From JAHCHG01 sp041394845 (GTDB taxonomy: Bacteria > Acidobacteriota > Blastocatellia > Pyrinomonadales > Pyrinomonadaceae), in contig JAWKHL010000001.1 in assembly GCA_041394845.1 (NCBI GenBank), positions 868,001 to 932,000 of the forward strand: a stretch of DNA of 64,000 nt. Reading direction: 5' to 3'. The notes beneath the pieces are model-generated. The model was not told where the DNA came from and did no database searches. It saw only the letters and a program-made list of their open reading frames with translations. How positions within the stretch are numbered: position 1 is the stretch's first letter; each line of letters starts with the position of its first letter. This document shows positions 17,692-26,354 of this stretch, in pieces. Made by a program: the position numbers and the translations under genes.

Positions 17692-17958
17692 TTACTTGTT
17701 CAAATCGTTTACGTGCGAAGTCAGACGCGACTTGTAACGCGCGGCAGTGTTTTTGTGCAAAATTCCTTTGTTGACCGATTTGTCGATCAAAGCGATGGTC
17801 GGAGTCAAAAGCTCCAGACTCTGCTTTTTGTCCTCGCTGGCCAAAGCGGCACGCAGTTTTTTGATCTGGGTGCGCAAACGGCTCCGGTTGCTCCGATTGA
17901 CGGCCGTTTTGCGGACGGTCTGACGGACCCGTTTTTCAGCTGATTTATGATTTGGCAT
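17692..17958 (-). CDS. rpsT: 30S ribosomal protein S20
   Basis: An 88-residue, strongly basic helical protein that binds 16S rRNA in the small subunit. The N-terminus MPNHKSAEKRVRQTVRKT and the ending with NKNTAARYKSRL-type residues (here LHKNTAARYKSRLT) are typical of S20, and the length is normal. The Shine-Dalgarno sequence AGGGAGAT precedes the ATG. A near-perfect promoter at 18025-18053 gives a leader of about 60 nt, and a terminator follows, so it is a single-gene unit. An antisense frame across this gene on the plus strand has a chance Shine-Dalgarno sequence and is not believed. Confidence 0.97.
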   Translation of the reverse strand: MPNHKSAEKRVRQTVRKTAVNRSNRSRLRTQIKKLRAALASEDKKQSLELLTPTIALIDKSVNKGILHKNTAARYKSRLTSHVNDLNK

Positions 17959-18024
17959 TCAAAATCTCCCTACTATTAAGTAAAAATAATGTCGTGAAAT
18001 ATTTCTCGTTCAGAGAAACTACAA

Positions 18025-18053
18025 AGTATAGTGGGTGGAAAAAATGTTGTCAA
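18025..18053 (-). promoter_or_regulatory. sigma-70 promoter of rpsT
   Basis: On the minus strand TTGACA (18053-18048), a 17-bp spacer, then TATACT (18030-18025). It lies just downstream of the J-domain gene's stop codon and drives rpsT. Confidence 0.8.
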
Positions 18054-18066
18054 GCCGGCGAAGGGA

Positions 18067-18873
18067 TCAATTTTCAAGCCGGGAGGCGAAGGCGTGCATG
18101 GCGTCCACGCAAAGGACGAAGATCGGCGGGTAAAAGATGAGTTCCGGCTTCAGTGTGGCCGAATACGAGGTCGGAAACGAGGCCGTAATAAAGAGTTCCA
18201 GATAGTTTCCGATCAACAGGCCGACCCCCAAACTGAGGAACAATCCTATCACCAGAAAAGAAACCGCCGTAAACCGGGTATAGGGTTTTTGAACCGGTTC
18301 GTTATCATCCAAAATCGAATCGTGAATGTTCTCATAACTCGAAGTGTAACGTTCGAAACCGCCCTTCAGCCGTTTAAATAAATGAATGCTTCCGATGACA
18401 AAAAGCGAGAACATGATGATCTTGCCGATGACCGGGGAATTGGTCCAAAAGGTCGGCCGGAAGATGGCCACGAACATGGTCGAAAGGAAAAGGGCAACGG
18501 TTGGAAAAATAACTTTTTGCAATGCCAGAGATTCGCGCCTTTCGTCGGCGATCATCCGGTCGATGATCTCGTTGTAGCGGCGTTCGTAAACCATTTGCCG
18601 CCAGCGGCGGGCGTGGGGGTTTTCCGAAGCGAAAACCGAGCCGTTCTCCCTGGCCATCCTTGCCCGGAGCATTTCGCGGTCGTAATCGGCCCGTTTTTTC
18701 GGGTTTCCCAAAATTTCGTAAGCTTTGGCGATCTGGGCGAATTCTTCGGAGGCGGCCGGGGCCGAGGAGTTGACGTCGGGATGGATCTTGCGGGCCAGAC
18801 GCCGGTAAGCCGATTTTATCTCGGCTCTCGAAGCCTTAGGTGAAACCTTCAGGAGTTTGTAGTAATTCACCAT
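18067..18873 (-). CDS. J-domain (DnaJ-like) membrane protein
   Basis: A 268-residue protein with an N-terminal J domain: NYYKLLKVSPKASRAEIKSAY, then the diagnostic HPD motif in ARKIHPDVN, then the AKAYEILGNPKKRADYD helix. The rest holds two pairs of hydrophobic segments (about residues 125-175 and 205-250), so this is a membrane-anchored DnaK co-chaperone and not a general DnaJ: there is no Gly/Phe region and no zinc finger. The ATG at 18873 (MVNYYKLL) is chosen over the longer frame from 18924 because J domains begin this close to the start. Its client is unknown. A promoter-like TTCAAA-N18-TATAAT lies upstream on the same strand (18936-18965). Confidence 0.88.
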   Translation of the reverse strand: MVNYYKLLKVSPKASRAEIKSAYRRLARKIHPDVNSSAPAASEEFAQIAKAYEILGNPKKRADYDREMLRARMARENGSVFASENPHARRWRQMVYERRYNEIIDRMIADERRESLALQKVIFPTVALFLSTMFVAIFRPTFWTNSPVIGKIIMFSLFVIGSIHLFKRLKGGFERYTSSYENIHDSILDDNEPVQKPYTRFTAVSFLVIGLFLSLGVGLLIGNYLELFITASFPTSYSATLKPELIFYPPIFVLCVDAMHAFASRLEN

Positions 18874-18935
18874 TATTTTATTTAGGGAGAGGCGGCCAGG
18901 CCGTCGCAAGAGATTCAAGTCCAAAAGACGGAGAA

Positions 18936-18965
18936 ATTATAACACAAATTTAATATCGGTTTGAA
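18936..18965 (-). promoter_or_regulatory. candidate promoter of the J-domain gene
   Basis: On the minus strand TTCAAA (18965-18960), an 18-bp spacer and a perfect TATAAT (18941-18936), with the start codon about 55 bp downstream of the predicted transcription start. Confidence 0.5.
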
Positions 18966-19037
18966 GCAAAAATTTCCCCGAATTGTTGAAAAAAAATTGC
19001 GAAAGGCCGCCTAAAACCGGGAAGAGAAAGGTGAAAA

Positions 19038-19505
19038 TCAATCGAGATCATCTATTTGCAAACTGATCGGTTCGGCTCCCGAAAACTTCACCGCGTCGAT
19101 CACCTTGGCGACCTTCCCGTAACCGATCGATCTGGGGGCTTTGATGAAAACGGTTTTTTCGATCCGCTCTTCGTGAGACAAATCGGATCGGTCCCGGAGA
19201 TTCTCCGAAAAGACGCCGTTTTTCGATCTCTCCTGAAAAACCAGTTGGAGCCGCCGGATCAGATCATCGGGCTCATCAACCGTTCCCAAACCGCCTTCGG
19301 TGTTTAGTTTTAGGGTTGAATCCCGGTTGAGCGTAACGACGAGCGTGTCGATATTGGGCGAAACGATGGGATCGTTCTTTGGTTCGGCCGGAATTCGCGC
19401 CTTGAAATCGGTCGGCTTGAGAGGGGTGATGACCATAAAGATGATTAACAATACGAGCAGGACATCGATCAGCGGGGTGACATTGATATTCGGTTTGGCG
19501 TTCAT
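19038..19505 (-). CDS. exbD: ExbD/TolR-family biopolymer transport protein
   Basis: A 155-residue inner-membrane protein. The start INVTPLIDVLLVLLIIFMVI is the classic ExbD/TolR transmembrane helix with its conserved Asp, followed by a periplasmic domain of about 120 residues. It would work with an ExbB/TolQ proton channel and TonB to energise outer-membrane receptors, such as the large receptor at 42322. No exbB or tonB is adjacent: pabB lies 68 bp upstream on the same strand and the J-domain gene downstream. It may be one of several exbD copies. The Shine-Dalgarno sequence AGGAG is in place before the ATG. Confidence 0.9.
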   Translation of the reverse strand: MNAKPNINVTPLIDVLLVLLIIFMVITPLKPTDFKARIPAEPKNDPIVSPNIDTLVVTLNRDSTLKLNTEGGLGTVDEPDDLIRRLQLVFQERSKNGVFSENLRDRSDLSHEERIEKTVFIKAPRSIGYGKVAKVIDAVKFSGAEPISLQIDDLD

Positions 19506-19573
19506 TTTCTTCTCCTGTTTTTTTAGGTTTTAGACACCGGAAAAACGTTTTTGTTCCCGAAAAAAAAAGAGAA

Positions 19574-20959
19574 TTAAATCCGCGCATTGATGGCTTCGAA
19601 GATGGCTTTGGCTTTGAGGATGGATTCATCGAATTCCTGCTCGGGATCGCTGTCGATTACGATTCCCCCGCCGACGTTAAAAACCGCCCGGTCTTCGCGG
19701 ATGATCATCGTCCGGATGGCAACGCTCAGGTCAAGGTGAAAAGTTGGAGCTTTTTCGGGGGTTTGGGGAAAGGGAAACCCGAAGGACGAGAAAGGGACGC
19801 AAAACCCGATGGCCCCCATCGAAAGCCCCCGATTGGCGGTTTCAAGCTGATCTATGATTTGCATCGTCCGGATTTTTGGGGCTCCGGTGATCGACCCGCA
19901 GGGAAAAACGGCCCTGATGGTGTCGGCGAAAGTGATGTCCGGTCGAAGGACGCCCCTGACGGTGGAAACCAGATGAAAAAGGGTCGGATGTTCTTCGAGA
20001 CGACAAAGGCTTTCCACCTCAACCGAACCGTAGCGGCAGACCCGGCCGATGTCGTTGCGAAGCAGGTCAACGATCATGATGTTTTCGGCCCGGTCCTTGG
20101 AACTGTTTAGCAGATCGTTTTTCAATTCCTGATCTTCGGTTGGGGTTGCGCCGCGTCGGCGGGTGCCCTTGATCGGCGAAACGGTGATCAGGTTTTCTCC
20201 CGGAAACCGGGCGGAGGGATCATTTGAACTTTCGATTTTCAGAAAACGCTCGGGAGAGATCGAGATCACAAAATCGTCGCCCCGTTTGAGAAAGGCCGAA
20301 AAAGCGGCCGGATGACTGTTCCGCAGGTTTCGGAATATAATTTGCGGCGTCAGGCCGACCGGAATGTCGGCGGAAAATTGTTGGGTTAAATTTGTCTGAT
20401 AAGTGTCTCCTTTGCGGATCAATTCCTGAATTTCAAGGATCCTTTCAATATATTCGGAACGGGTGAAATTTGATTGGACCGGGGTTTTGGCAGACTTTTC
20501 CCGCCTTAGCCCGGTCCGTTCGGAAGGTTCCCCCGATTCTAAGATCGCTTTTTCGACCGCCCCGATTTGATTTTTTTCACCCGTCAAAAAGGTTTCTCCG
20601 GTTTGGTAGTCGTGGATTATCAAACAATCGAAAACCGCCAGAAAAATGTCCGGTTCGGGAAACAGAGCGTGTTCTTTGGGGCGGGGGCGGATCTTTTCAA
20701 GTTTCAATCCGAAATCATAAGAGATTGTAAAAATGGAAGCGGTTTTCCCTTGGCTCAAGGTTCGATTGAACATTTCGAGGGTCTTTTGGGGATTTCGATG
20801 GGAGATCCGGAGAGTTTTTCCGGGTCGGATGCCGGCGATCAGATAACGGGAATCCGAATGCTGTAAACCACCTGAATCCAACAAACAGACAATTTCACTT
20901 TTGGACATTTCCAATAGTGTTTCCAAAAGATTTTCTGCGGAGATCTCAAGCGGTTTCAC
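19574..20959 (-). CDS. pabB: aminodeoxychorismate synthase component I
   Basis: A 461-residue chorismate-utilising enzyme. The C-terminal chorismate-binding domain shows the PabB hallmark PIKGTRRRG (Lys in place of the Ala of anthranilate synthase), SKDRAENIMIVDLLRNDIGR, PCGSITGAPKIRTMQII and a GGGIVIDSDPEQEFDE end. With PabA it makes 4-amino-4-deoxychorismate for folate synthesis. The N-terminal half (about 1-170) is a diverged TrpE-N-like region. The start is GTG at 20959 without a clear ribosome-binding site. It may be cotranscribed with exbD 68 bp downstream, although there is no functional link between them. Anthranilate synthase is less likely because of the PIKGT motif. Confidence 0.9.
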   Translation of the reverse strand: MKPLEISAENLLETLLEMSKSEIVCLLDSGGLQHSDSRYLIAGIRPGKTLRISHRNPQKTLEMFNRTLSQGKTASIFTISYDFGLKLEKIRPRPKEHALFPEPDIFLAVFDCLIIHDYQTGETFLTGEKNQIGAVEKAILESGEPSERTGLRREKSAKTPVQSNFTRSEYIERILEIQELIRKGDTYQTNLTQQFSADIPVGLTPQIIFRNLRNSHPAAFSAFLKRGDDFVISISPERFLKIESSNDPSARFPGENLITVSPIKGTRRRGATPTEDQELKNDLLNSSKDRAENIMIVDLLRNDIGRVCRYGSVEVESLCRLEEHPTLFHLVSTVRGVLRPDITFADTIRAVFPCGSITGAPKIRTMQIIDQLETANRGLSMGAIGFCVPFSSFGFPFPQTPEKAPTFHLDLSVAIRTMIIREDRAVFNVGGGIVIDSDPEQEFDESILKAKAIFEAINARI

Positions 20960-21183
20960 AAAAGAATTTTATCCTTTTACGCCAAAAATTACACTTTTCA
21001 AAAAAAGGAGATTTGATTTGGTCCAACTCCGCCGGTTTCAAACGCTTTTCTAAGGAAAAGTGGTTTTATGAAAAGGATCGTGACAAAAAAGAGGATTCTT
21101 TGTTTATTATTAAAAAAATTATCGTTTTCTGTGCTAATCTGTTCTAACCCAAAAATAATTTTAGAAATAATCCGACTTAAAAT

Positions 21184-22623
21184 ATGGAAAATCAAATTGA
21201 TAAAGGCTCCCTGATTCGGGGGCTTGGTCTTTTGGCGGCGATTTCGATCATTGTCGGGAATGTCATCGGAACCGGGGTGTTTCTCAAAGCCCGGGTGATG
21301 ACCTGCAATGTCGGAAGCCCGACCTGGGTGATCGTCGCCTGGATCGCCGCCGGTCTGCTTTCACTGGCGGGCGCTTTGACCTACGCCGAACTTTCGGCGA
21401 TGAAACCCGAAGCCGGGGGGGAATACGTGTTTTTGCGGGACGCCTACGGCCGGGTTATGAGTTTTCTTTACGGCTGGATGCAGATCTTCATCGCCAAGAC
21501 CGGTTCACAGGCGGCGGTTGCCGTGGCCTTTGCCATTTTTCTCAATGATTTTTTGGGCGGGGATGTTGAAAAAACGCTTTATACCGCCAATGTTTTCGGA
21601 TTTGAATACTCCCTGACCTCACTGCAATTGATCGCCGTTATGATGATCGTCATTATCACCACCATCAATTGCGCCGCCGTTTCGGTCGGAGGACAGATCG
21701 CCACTTTTTTTACGGTTATCAAGATCGCACTGGTCTTGGTTGTTGGCCTCGGGGCTTTTTTTCTGGCCGACGGAAATTTTGCCAATTTTAACCAGGTGGC
21801 CGATGGCGGGACCTGTGAAGGCGTGGAAAACGCGGTCAAATACGGGGCCGCCGGTTTTACTTTTGTGGGGGGATTCGGAGCCGCCATGCTGGGGGCGCTC
21901 TGGGGATATGACGGTTGGAACAATTTGACGCTGGTGGCGGGCGAGGTCAAAAATCCGCAAAAAAATGTCCCGCTCGCCTTGATCGGCGGAACCGTTCTGA
22001 TAATGTTGCTTTACATCTTTATTCATTTCGCCTATTTTTACGTTTTGAATCCCACCGAAGTGGCCTCCGTGTCCGCCACTTCATCGGTGGCAAAGGTCGT
22101 GGCCCTTAAATTTCTCGGTGCCGGAGCGTTAAGCCTGATGGCGGCGGGTTTGATGGCATCATCGATCGGAACTCTTCACACATCGGTTCTCTCGGGGGCC
22201 CGGGTTCCTTATGCGATGGCCAAGGACGGTTTGATGTTTCGGTCGCTGGCCAAACTCTCGGCCACGCATGTTCCGGTGAGGGCTTTGATCGTTCAGGGAA
22301 TTTGGGCGGCGATTCTGGCTTTGTCCGGGTCTTTCGATTCACTTACCAATTACGTCATCTTCGGTTCCTGGATCTTTTACACTTTGGTCACTTGTTCGAT
22401 CTTTGTTTTTCGCCAAAAATACCCTGATGCCGAAAGACCTTATCGGGCTTTCGGCTATCCGGTCGTTCCGGTTTTGTTTGTTTTGGCGGCCACCGGTTTG
22501 TTGTTGAACACTTTGTATTCGAGTCCGGCCCAGTCATTTTTTGGCATTGGTTTGATTTTGTTGGGGCTTCCGGTTTATGTATATTTGACCATCTTTTCGG
22601 GTAAGGAGAATATCAAAGAATAA
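21184..22623 (+). CDS. APC-superfamily amino acid permease
   Basis: A 479-residue inner-membrane transporter with about 12 hydrophobic helices. The first helix has the APC signature IIVGNVIGTGVF, the unwound helix 1 that binds the substrate amino group, followed by AGALTYAELSAMKPEAGGEY. Helix 6 has the ALWGYDGWNNLT motif of the LAT/SteT-like branch. Substrate cannot be read from the sequence; the GYDGW motif favours neutral amino-acid exchange. The PilZ gene starts 5 bp after its stop codon, so the two are probably cotranscribed. Confidence 0.9.
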   Translation: MENQIDKGSLIRGLGLLAAISIIVGNVIGTGVFLKARVMTCNVGSPTWVIVAWIAAGLLSLAGALTYAELSAMKPEAGGEYVFLRDAYGRVMSFLYGWMQIFIAKTGSQAAVAVAFAIFLNDFLGGDVEKTLYTANVFGFEYSLTSLQLIAVMMIVIITTINCAAVSVGGQIATFFTVIKIALVLVVGLGAFFLADGNFANFNQVADGGTCEGVENAVKYGAAGFTFVGGFGAAMLGALWGYDGWNNLTLVAGEVKNPQKNVPLALIGGTVLIMLLYIFIHFAYFYVLNPTEVASVSATSSVAKVVALKFLGAGALSLMAAGLMASSIGTLHTSVLSGARVPYAMAKDGLMFRSLAKLSATHVPVRALIVQGIWAAILALSGSFDSLTNYVIFGSWIFYTLVTCSIFVFRQKYPDAERPYRAFGYPVVPVLFVLAATGLLLNTLYSSPAQSFFGIGLILLGLPVYVYLTIFSGKENIKE

Positions 22624-22628
22624 AAATT

Positions 22629-22961
22629 ATGGTTTTGGATCGCAGAAGCGGAGATGACCGCCGACAGGGAAATAGATTTTCGGTAAAGATCGACGTCGAG
22701 TGGGAAGGAATGGTCGGAAGAAAAAATGGAACGATCAGCGACATCAGCGTCAACGGTTGTTTCGTCCTTTGTTCCGGTGAGGTCGATGACGGCGAAAACG
22801 TGAAAATATTTTTTCCTTTAAGCGGGGGAATGAAAGTTCAGTTTTGGGGCGAGGTGGTCAATCATTTTTTGGAAATAGGTTTTGCCGTGAGGTTTATCGA
22901 ATTGAGCGCGGCCCAAAAAGATTTTTTGGAAAAATTCGTTGATACCTTGAGAGAAGATTAG
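22629..22961 (+). CDS. single-domain PilZ protein
   Basis: A 110-residue protein with one PilZ domain, a receptor for cyclic di-GMP. The RxxxR-type N-terminal motif (RRQGNRF, about residues 11-17) and the second motif DISVNG (about residues 38-43, the D/NxSxxG form) are both present, so ligand binding is plausible. The beta-barrel core (FWGEVV....IGFAVRFIEL) follows. It lacks any output domain, so it would act by protein-protein contact. It sits directly after an amino acid permease and converges on murE. Confidence 0.88.
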   Translation: MVLDRRSGDDRRQGNRFSVKIDVEWEGMVGRKNGTISDISVNGCFVLCSGEVDDGENVKIFFPLSGGMKVQFWGEVVNHFLEIGFAVRFIELSAAQKDFLEKFVDTLRED

Positions 22962-23001
22962 CCTGTCGGTTTATTTTCGGATCTGTAACCCGGAAAAAAA
23001 G

Positions 23002-24495
23002 TCAAACCTCCCCCAATTGCTCCAGAGCCTCACGGGCGATTTCCCGGTCGTCGAAATGAAACTTGTCATTTCCGATGATCTGGTAGGTTTCGTGGCCCTT
23101 TCCGGCGATCAAAACAACATCATTGGTCCGCGCTTTTGAAATGGCTTGATGGATTGCCTCCCGCCGGTCGGAAATTATTTGATAGGGACAATTGGTTTGT
23201 TTTATGCCGTTTTCGATCTGGCGGATGATCTGAAGCGGATCTTCGGTGCGGGGATTATCCGAAGTCAGGATCACCAGATCGCTGTGCCTTCCGGCCACCT
23301 CTCCCATCGGGGCCCGCTTGGTTTTATCGCGGTCGCCGCCGCAGCCGAAAACCGTGATTATCCGGCCGTTGGTCAGATCCCTGGCGGTTTTCAGGACGTT
23401 CAAAAGGGCATCGTCGGAATGGGCATAATCGACCACCACCGCAAAATCACCATCGTGCGGAACCCGCTCGAAGCGACCGGGCGCACCGATACATGATTTA
23501 AGCCCTTCGGCAATCCGTCCGGGATCATAACCGAGTTCCAAGGCCACCCCGATGGCCGAAAGCATGTTGTAAACGTGCGGTTTTCCCACCAAAGGCGATG
23601 TGATCTGCCGGATGCCCCGAGCGGTTTTCAGATCAAAGGAGGTTCCTTTGATGAGAGAAACCTGTATGTTTTCGGCCATCAGTTCGGCTTCGGTTTTTTG
23701 CGAGAAAGTTACTATCCTTTGACCCTTGCTTTTTAACTCCGAAGCCAGTTTGACTCCCCAGGTGTCGTCGATGTTGATGACGCTCGAAACCGGAGGATTC
23801 CCAAGCCGGCCGTCGAAAAGGGCCTTTTTGGCATCGAAATAATTTTCCATCGTCAAATGGTAGTCCAGATGATCGCGGGTCAGATTGGTGAAAACGGCGA
23901 CCTGAAAATTCAATTCGTCGCACCGGTTGAGATCTATCGCCTGCGACGAAGTTTCCATCACCGCCATCTGGCAGCCCGCATCCACGGCCCGGCTCAAAAA
24001 TCTCTGTGTGTCCGAGGATTCGGGGGTCGTCCGGACGGCCGGTTCGCTCTCTTGGCCGATCCGGTATTCGACCGTCGTCAGCATGGCGGCCTTGTCCGAG
24101 TTGGCTTCGGCCAGAGCGAAGACCAGATAGGTGGTTGTTGTTTTGCCGTTGGTTCCGGTGATTCCGACCAGTTTGAGATGTTTCGAGGGATGGCGGTTGA
24201 TGATGGCGGCCGCCTGAGCCTGAGCCTTTCGGGCGTTTTTCACCCGGAGCCAGACGCCGGGAAAATCGCCCGGTGTTTCCAGTTCCGAAATAACTCCGAC
24301 CGCACCCCGCCTCATCACATCATCGACGAAGCGGTGTCCGTCCACGGTCAGGCCCTGAATTGCCACAAACAGCGAACCCCGACCGGCTTGCCGGGAATCG
24401 TGGGTTACGTCGGAAACTTCAATTTCGGGGTTTCCGAAAAGTTGGGCATCCAAATATTGACTGATTTCCGATAAAGTGGCGGCGTTTGAATTCAA
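23002..24495 (-). CDS. murE: UDP-MurNAc-tripeptide synthetase (meso-diaminopimelate adding)
   Basis: A 497-residue Mur ligase that adds the third residue of the peptidoglycan stem. Visible motifs: SLFVAIQG in the N-terminal UDP-binding domain; the ATP loop GITGTNGKTTTTY (about residues 112-124); YAHSDDALLNVL and FGCGGDRDKTKRAPMG; and DNPRTEDP (about residue 405), which is the DNPR motif specific for meso-diaminopimelate. The start is a TTG at 24495 with GAGGGA about 9 bp upstream; no ATG gives a fuller N-terminus. It is the only wall-synthesis gene seen here and is not in a dcw cluster. Confidence 0.95.
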   Translation of the reverse strand: MNSNAATLSEISQYLDAQLFGNPEIEVSDVTHDSRQAGRGSLFVAIQGLTVDGHRFVDDVMRRGAVGVISELETPGDFPGVWLRVKNARKAQAQAAAIINRHPSKHLKLVGITGTNGKTTTTYLVFALAEANSDKAAMLTTVEYRIGQESEPAVRTTPESSDTQRFLSRAVDAGCQMAVMETSSQAIDLNRCDELNFQVAVFTNLTRDHLDYHLTMENYFDAKKALFDGRLGNPPVSSVINIDDTWGVKLASELKSKGQRIVTFSQKTEAELMAENIQVSLIKGTSFDLKTARGIRQITSPLVGKPHVYNMLSAIGVALELGYDPGRIAEGLKSCIGAPGRFERVPHDGDFAVVVDYAHSDDALLNVLKTARDLTNGRIITVFGCGGDRDKTKRAPMGEVAGRHSDLVILTSDNPRTEDPLQIIRQIENGIKQTNCPYQIISDRREAIHQAISKARTNDVVLIAGKGHETYQIIGNDKFHFDDREIAREALEQLGEV

Positions 24496-24582
24496 ATGGT
24501 CTGTTCCCTCAAAATTGGTTTGATATATGTCCAGTCAGATTATACGATAAGATAAAAAAAATATCTTCGGGAGCCATTAAAA

Positions 24583-25048
24583 ATGAAAAACGGGTTTTCT
24601 TTCTTTTAGCTCTTCCAGCTTTGGTGTTGATTTGTTTGGCCTGTTCGTTTTCCTTTACACCAATGTATTATTCCGATGATCAAAAAAGGGGCCAAACCGC
24701 GGTTGAAAACTTTCATCAGCTTTATGATGAGGGAAAATTTGAGGAGATTTTTCAAAATGCGGACCCCGAAGTAAAAGCGACAAAAAGTAAGGATGATTTA
24801 CTTGAATTGCTTGAGGGAATGAGGGATTCGGTAAAATCAAGAACACTCATTTGGAAAATGCGGAGGTGAAAATAAAGGATGCCAATACGAGGAGCGTTGA
24901 ATTGACCTACCGGACCGATTTTGAAAAGCAGACGTTTTATGAGATTTTTTTATTGGTAAGCGATGATAAGGAAGCAAAGATCAACACCTTTTCGTTGGTT
25001 CCGGAGGAGAATTATCAGAAACCAAACAGGGACAAAAAGGGCGGATAG
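24583..25048 (+). pseudogene. small lipoprotein gene disrupted by two frameshifts
   Basis: An ATG at 24583 has GGGAG 9 bp upstream and begins MKNGFSFF, but this frame stops at 24607-24609. Reading shifts by -1 at the TTTT run (24603-24606) and continues as a lipoprotein signal peptide (LALPALVLICLACS, lipobox Cys) and a helical domain (AVENFHQLYDEGKFEEIF). A second -1 shift near 24830 (TCGGT, possibly from TCGGGT) is needed to reach GKIKNTHLENAEVKIKD and the beta-rich end at 25048. Both shifts fit loss of one base in a homopolymer. The restored product is about 154 residues, DUF4019/DUF3887-like in feel. It is either a decayed gene or carries two sequencing errors. Confidence 0.6.
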
Positions 25049-25073
25049 ATTTGATTTCCGAGGAATTAAGAAT

Positions 25074-25355
25074 ATGAAATGGCTTAAGTTTTTACTGCTT
25101 TTACTGGCGCTCGGCGTCGGCGCCTGGATGCTTTTGTGGCTGATCGGAATCCTTTACAGTCTGCTTTGGTATGTTTTCTGGATCGGCCTCATCGCCATCG
25201 GCGGAACGGTCGGTTATAAGCTTTTTTTAAGCGGAGAGGATGACGAAAAACCCAAACTCGAAGAAAAACGACCGATCGGGCTTTCGGAGTTTGAGGAGGC
25301 CGATCGGGCTTTGGAAGAGATGAAAAGAAAATATCTTCCCCAGGAAAAGGAATAA
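25074..25355 (+). CDS. small membrane protein of unknown function
   Basis: A 93-residue protein with two closely spaced hydrophobic helices (about residues 5-22 and 26-52, Leu/Trp rich) and a charged cytoplasmic tail (EDDEKPKLEEKRP, then EEMKRKYLP). The ATG at 25074 with GAGGAA upstream is preferred over longer in-frame starts, which run into the preceding pseudogene. It is not recognised as a named family. It follows the broken lipoprotein gene by 25 bp, so the two were probably one unit. Confidence 0.65.
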   Translation: MKWLKFLLLLLALGVGAWMLLWLIGILYSLLWYVFWIGLIAIGGTVGYKLFLSGEDDEKPKLEEKRPIGLSEFEEADRALEEMKRKYLPQEKE

Positions 25356-25541
25356 AGCGCGGTCCGGCAAATTTTTATCATTTTCAATAACAGCCTTTGG
25401 AATCGTTTTTATAAAAAAAATCTCATCCCAAATTTTGCTAGACATTCCAGTCTCAATCCGATAAATTCAGTTTTAGTTGTATTTCTACAAATTCTTTGAA
25501 AATCTCCCAGGGAATAATTCCGACCCTTTAAATGTAATTTT

Positions 25542-25626
25542 GCCGAGGTGGCGTAATTGGTAGCCGCGCTGGTCTTAGGAGCCAGTGCCTTTTGGCGTGC
25601 GAGTTCGAGTCTCGCCCTCGGCACCA
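25542..25626 (+). tRNA. tRNA-Leu (anticodon UAG)
   Basis: An 85-nt class II tRNA. The acceptor stem GCCGAGG pairs with CCTCGGC, followed by A and an encoded CCA (25624-25626). The anticodon loop CTTAGGA sits between CTGGT and GCCAG, giving anticodon TAG. There is a long variable arm (TGCCTTTTGGCGT) and a T loop with GTTCGAGTC. Confidence 0.96.
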
Positions 25627-25730
25627 ACTGTTCTTTTCTCTTTTTTTTTAAACCATCCGGAGCTTTGAAAAGTCGAATCTCCGGAAATAAGTTTTCCCCC
25701 TAAAAAAATAATCTGTGAGGAATCAGAATA

Positions 25731-26105
25731 ATGAAAAAAATTGCTTTGTTGATTGCGATTTTGGGAGCGGTTTTTCTTTTTGGAAACCTGAAAAAGGTTT
25801 ACGGACAAGGGGATTCATCGATGGTTTGGACCGGAACCGTGGATGATGTTGTCGAAATTGAGATCCGCGGCCGGAATGCCAAAACGGTTACCGTCAGCGG
25901 AAGGGAATACCGAGGGGGCCGGGCGCGTTTTTCCGGGCGGGGAAGCCGTCGCGACACCCGGGCCAAGGTTGATAAGGAAGATGGCCGCGGCAAGGTCAGG
26001 GTCGTTCAACAACCACGTCGGAGTAATAATTATACGACCATTATCCGAATCGAAGATTCAAAGGGAGGGGCCGACCGTTACCGGATACGGGTCGAGTGGG
26101 ATTAG
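25731..26105 (+). CDS. small secreted basic protein of unknown function
   Basis: A 124-residue protein with a signal peptide (MKKIALLIAILGAVFLFGN, cut near VYGQG). The mature part is rich in Arg, Lys, Gly and Val (WTGTVDDVVEIEIRGRNAKT, then RGGRARFSGRGSRRD) and looks beta-rich. No family is recognised. It stands alone between tRNA-Leu and a strong terminator, with GAGGAATC upstream of the ATG. Periplasmic or extracellular location is inferred from the signal peptide. Confidence 0.7.
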   Translation: MKKIALLIAILGAVFLFGNLKKVYGQGDSSMVWTGTVDDVVEIEIRGRNAKTVTVSGREYRGGRARFSGRGSRRDTRAKVDKEDGRGKVRVVQQPRRSNNYTTIIRIEDSKGGADRYRIRVEWD

Positions 26106-26127
26106 TCTCCGGGGCCTGAAACCAAAA

Positions 26128-26170
26128 AAAACGGTCGGGTTTTCTTGAGAAGGAAACCCGACCGTTTTGT
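26128..26170 (+). terminator. strong intrinsic terminator
   Basis: A perfect 15-bp stem, AAAACGGTCGGGTTT (26128-26142) with its complement at 26054+100 (26154-26168), followed by TGTCTTT. A and T runs flank it on both sides, so it could act in both directions. Confidence 0.85.
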
Positions 26171-26354
26171 CTTTCAACATCGCCTTTTCCCGTTTATGAA
26201 AAGCGGTTTTTGTATTGGAAAAGATTAAACTTTTCAACCTCCCAACAAAAAAAGTCAATTCGACTTTTATTACCAAGTTGGTTATTCTTTTTTTGTGCGA
26301 TTTAACAAAATTTGAAGACATTTAACACCATAGGATCAAAAAAAAATTATATAA

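Noticed and set aside
17626..17943. Plus-strand frame with a good Shine-Dalgarno sequence (AAAGGAG) antisense to rpsT
   Set aside because: It covers almost the whole rpsT gene in antisense, lacks a promoter, crosses the rpsT terminator, and its product has no recognisable features.
24603..24832. Programmed -1 frameshifting as an explanation for the split lipoprotein
   Set aside because: Neither site has an X-XXY-YYZ slippery heptamer or a clear downstream stem, and two independent shifts in one short gene are improbable.
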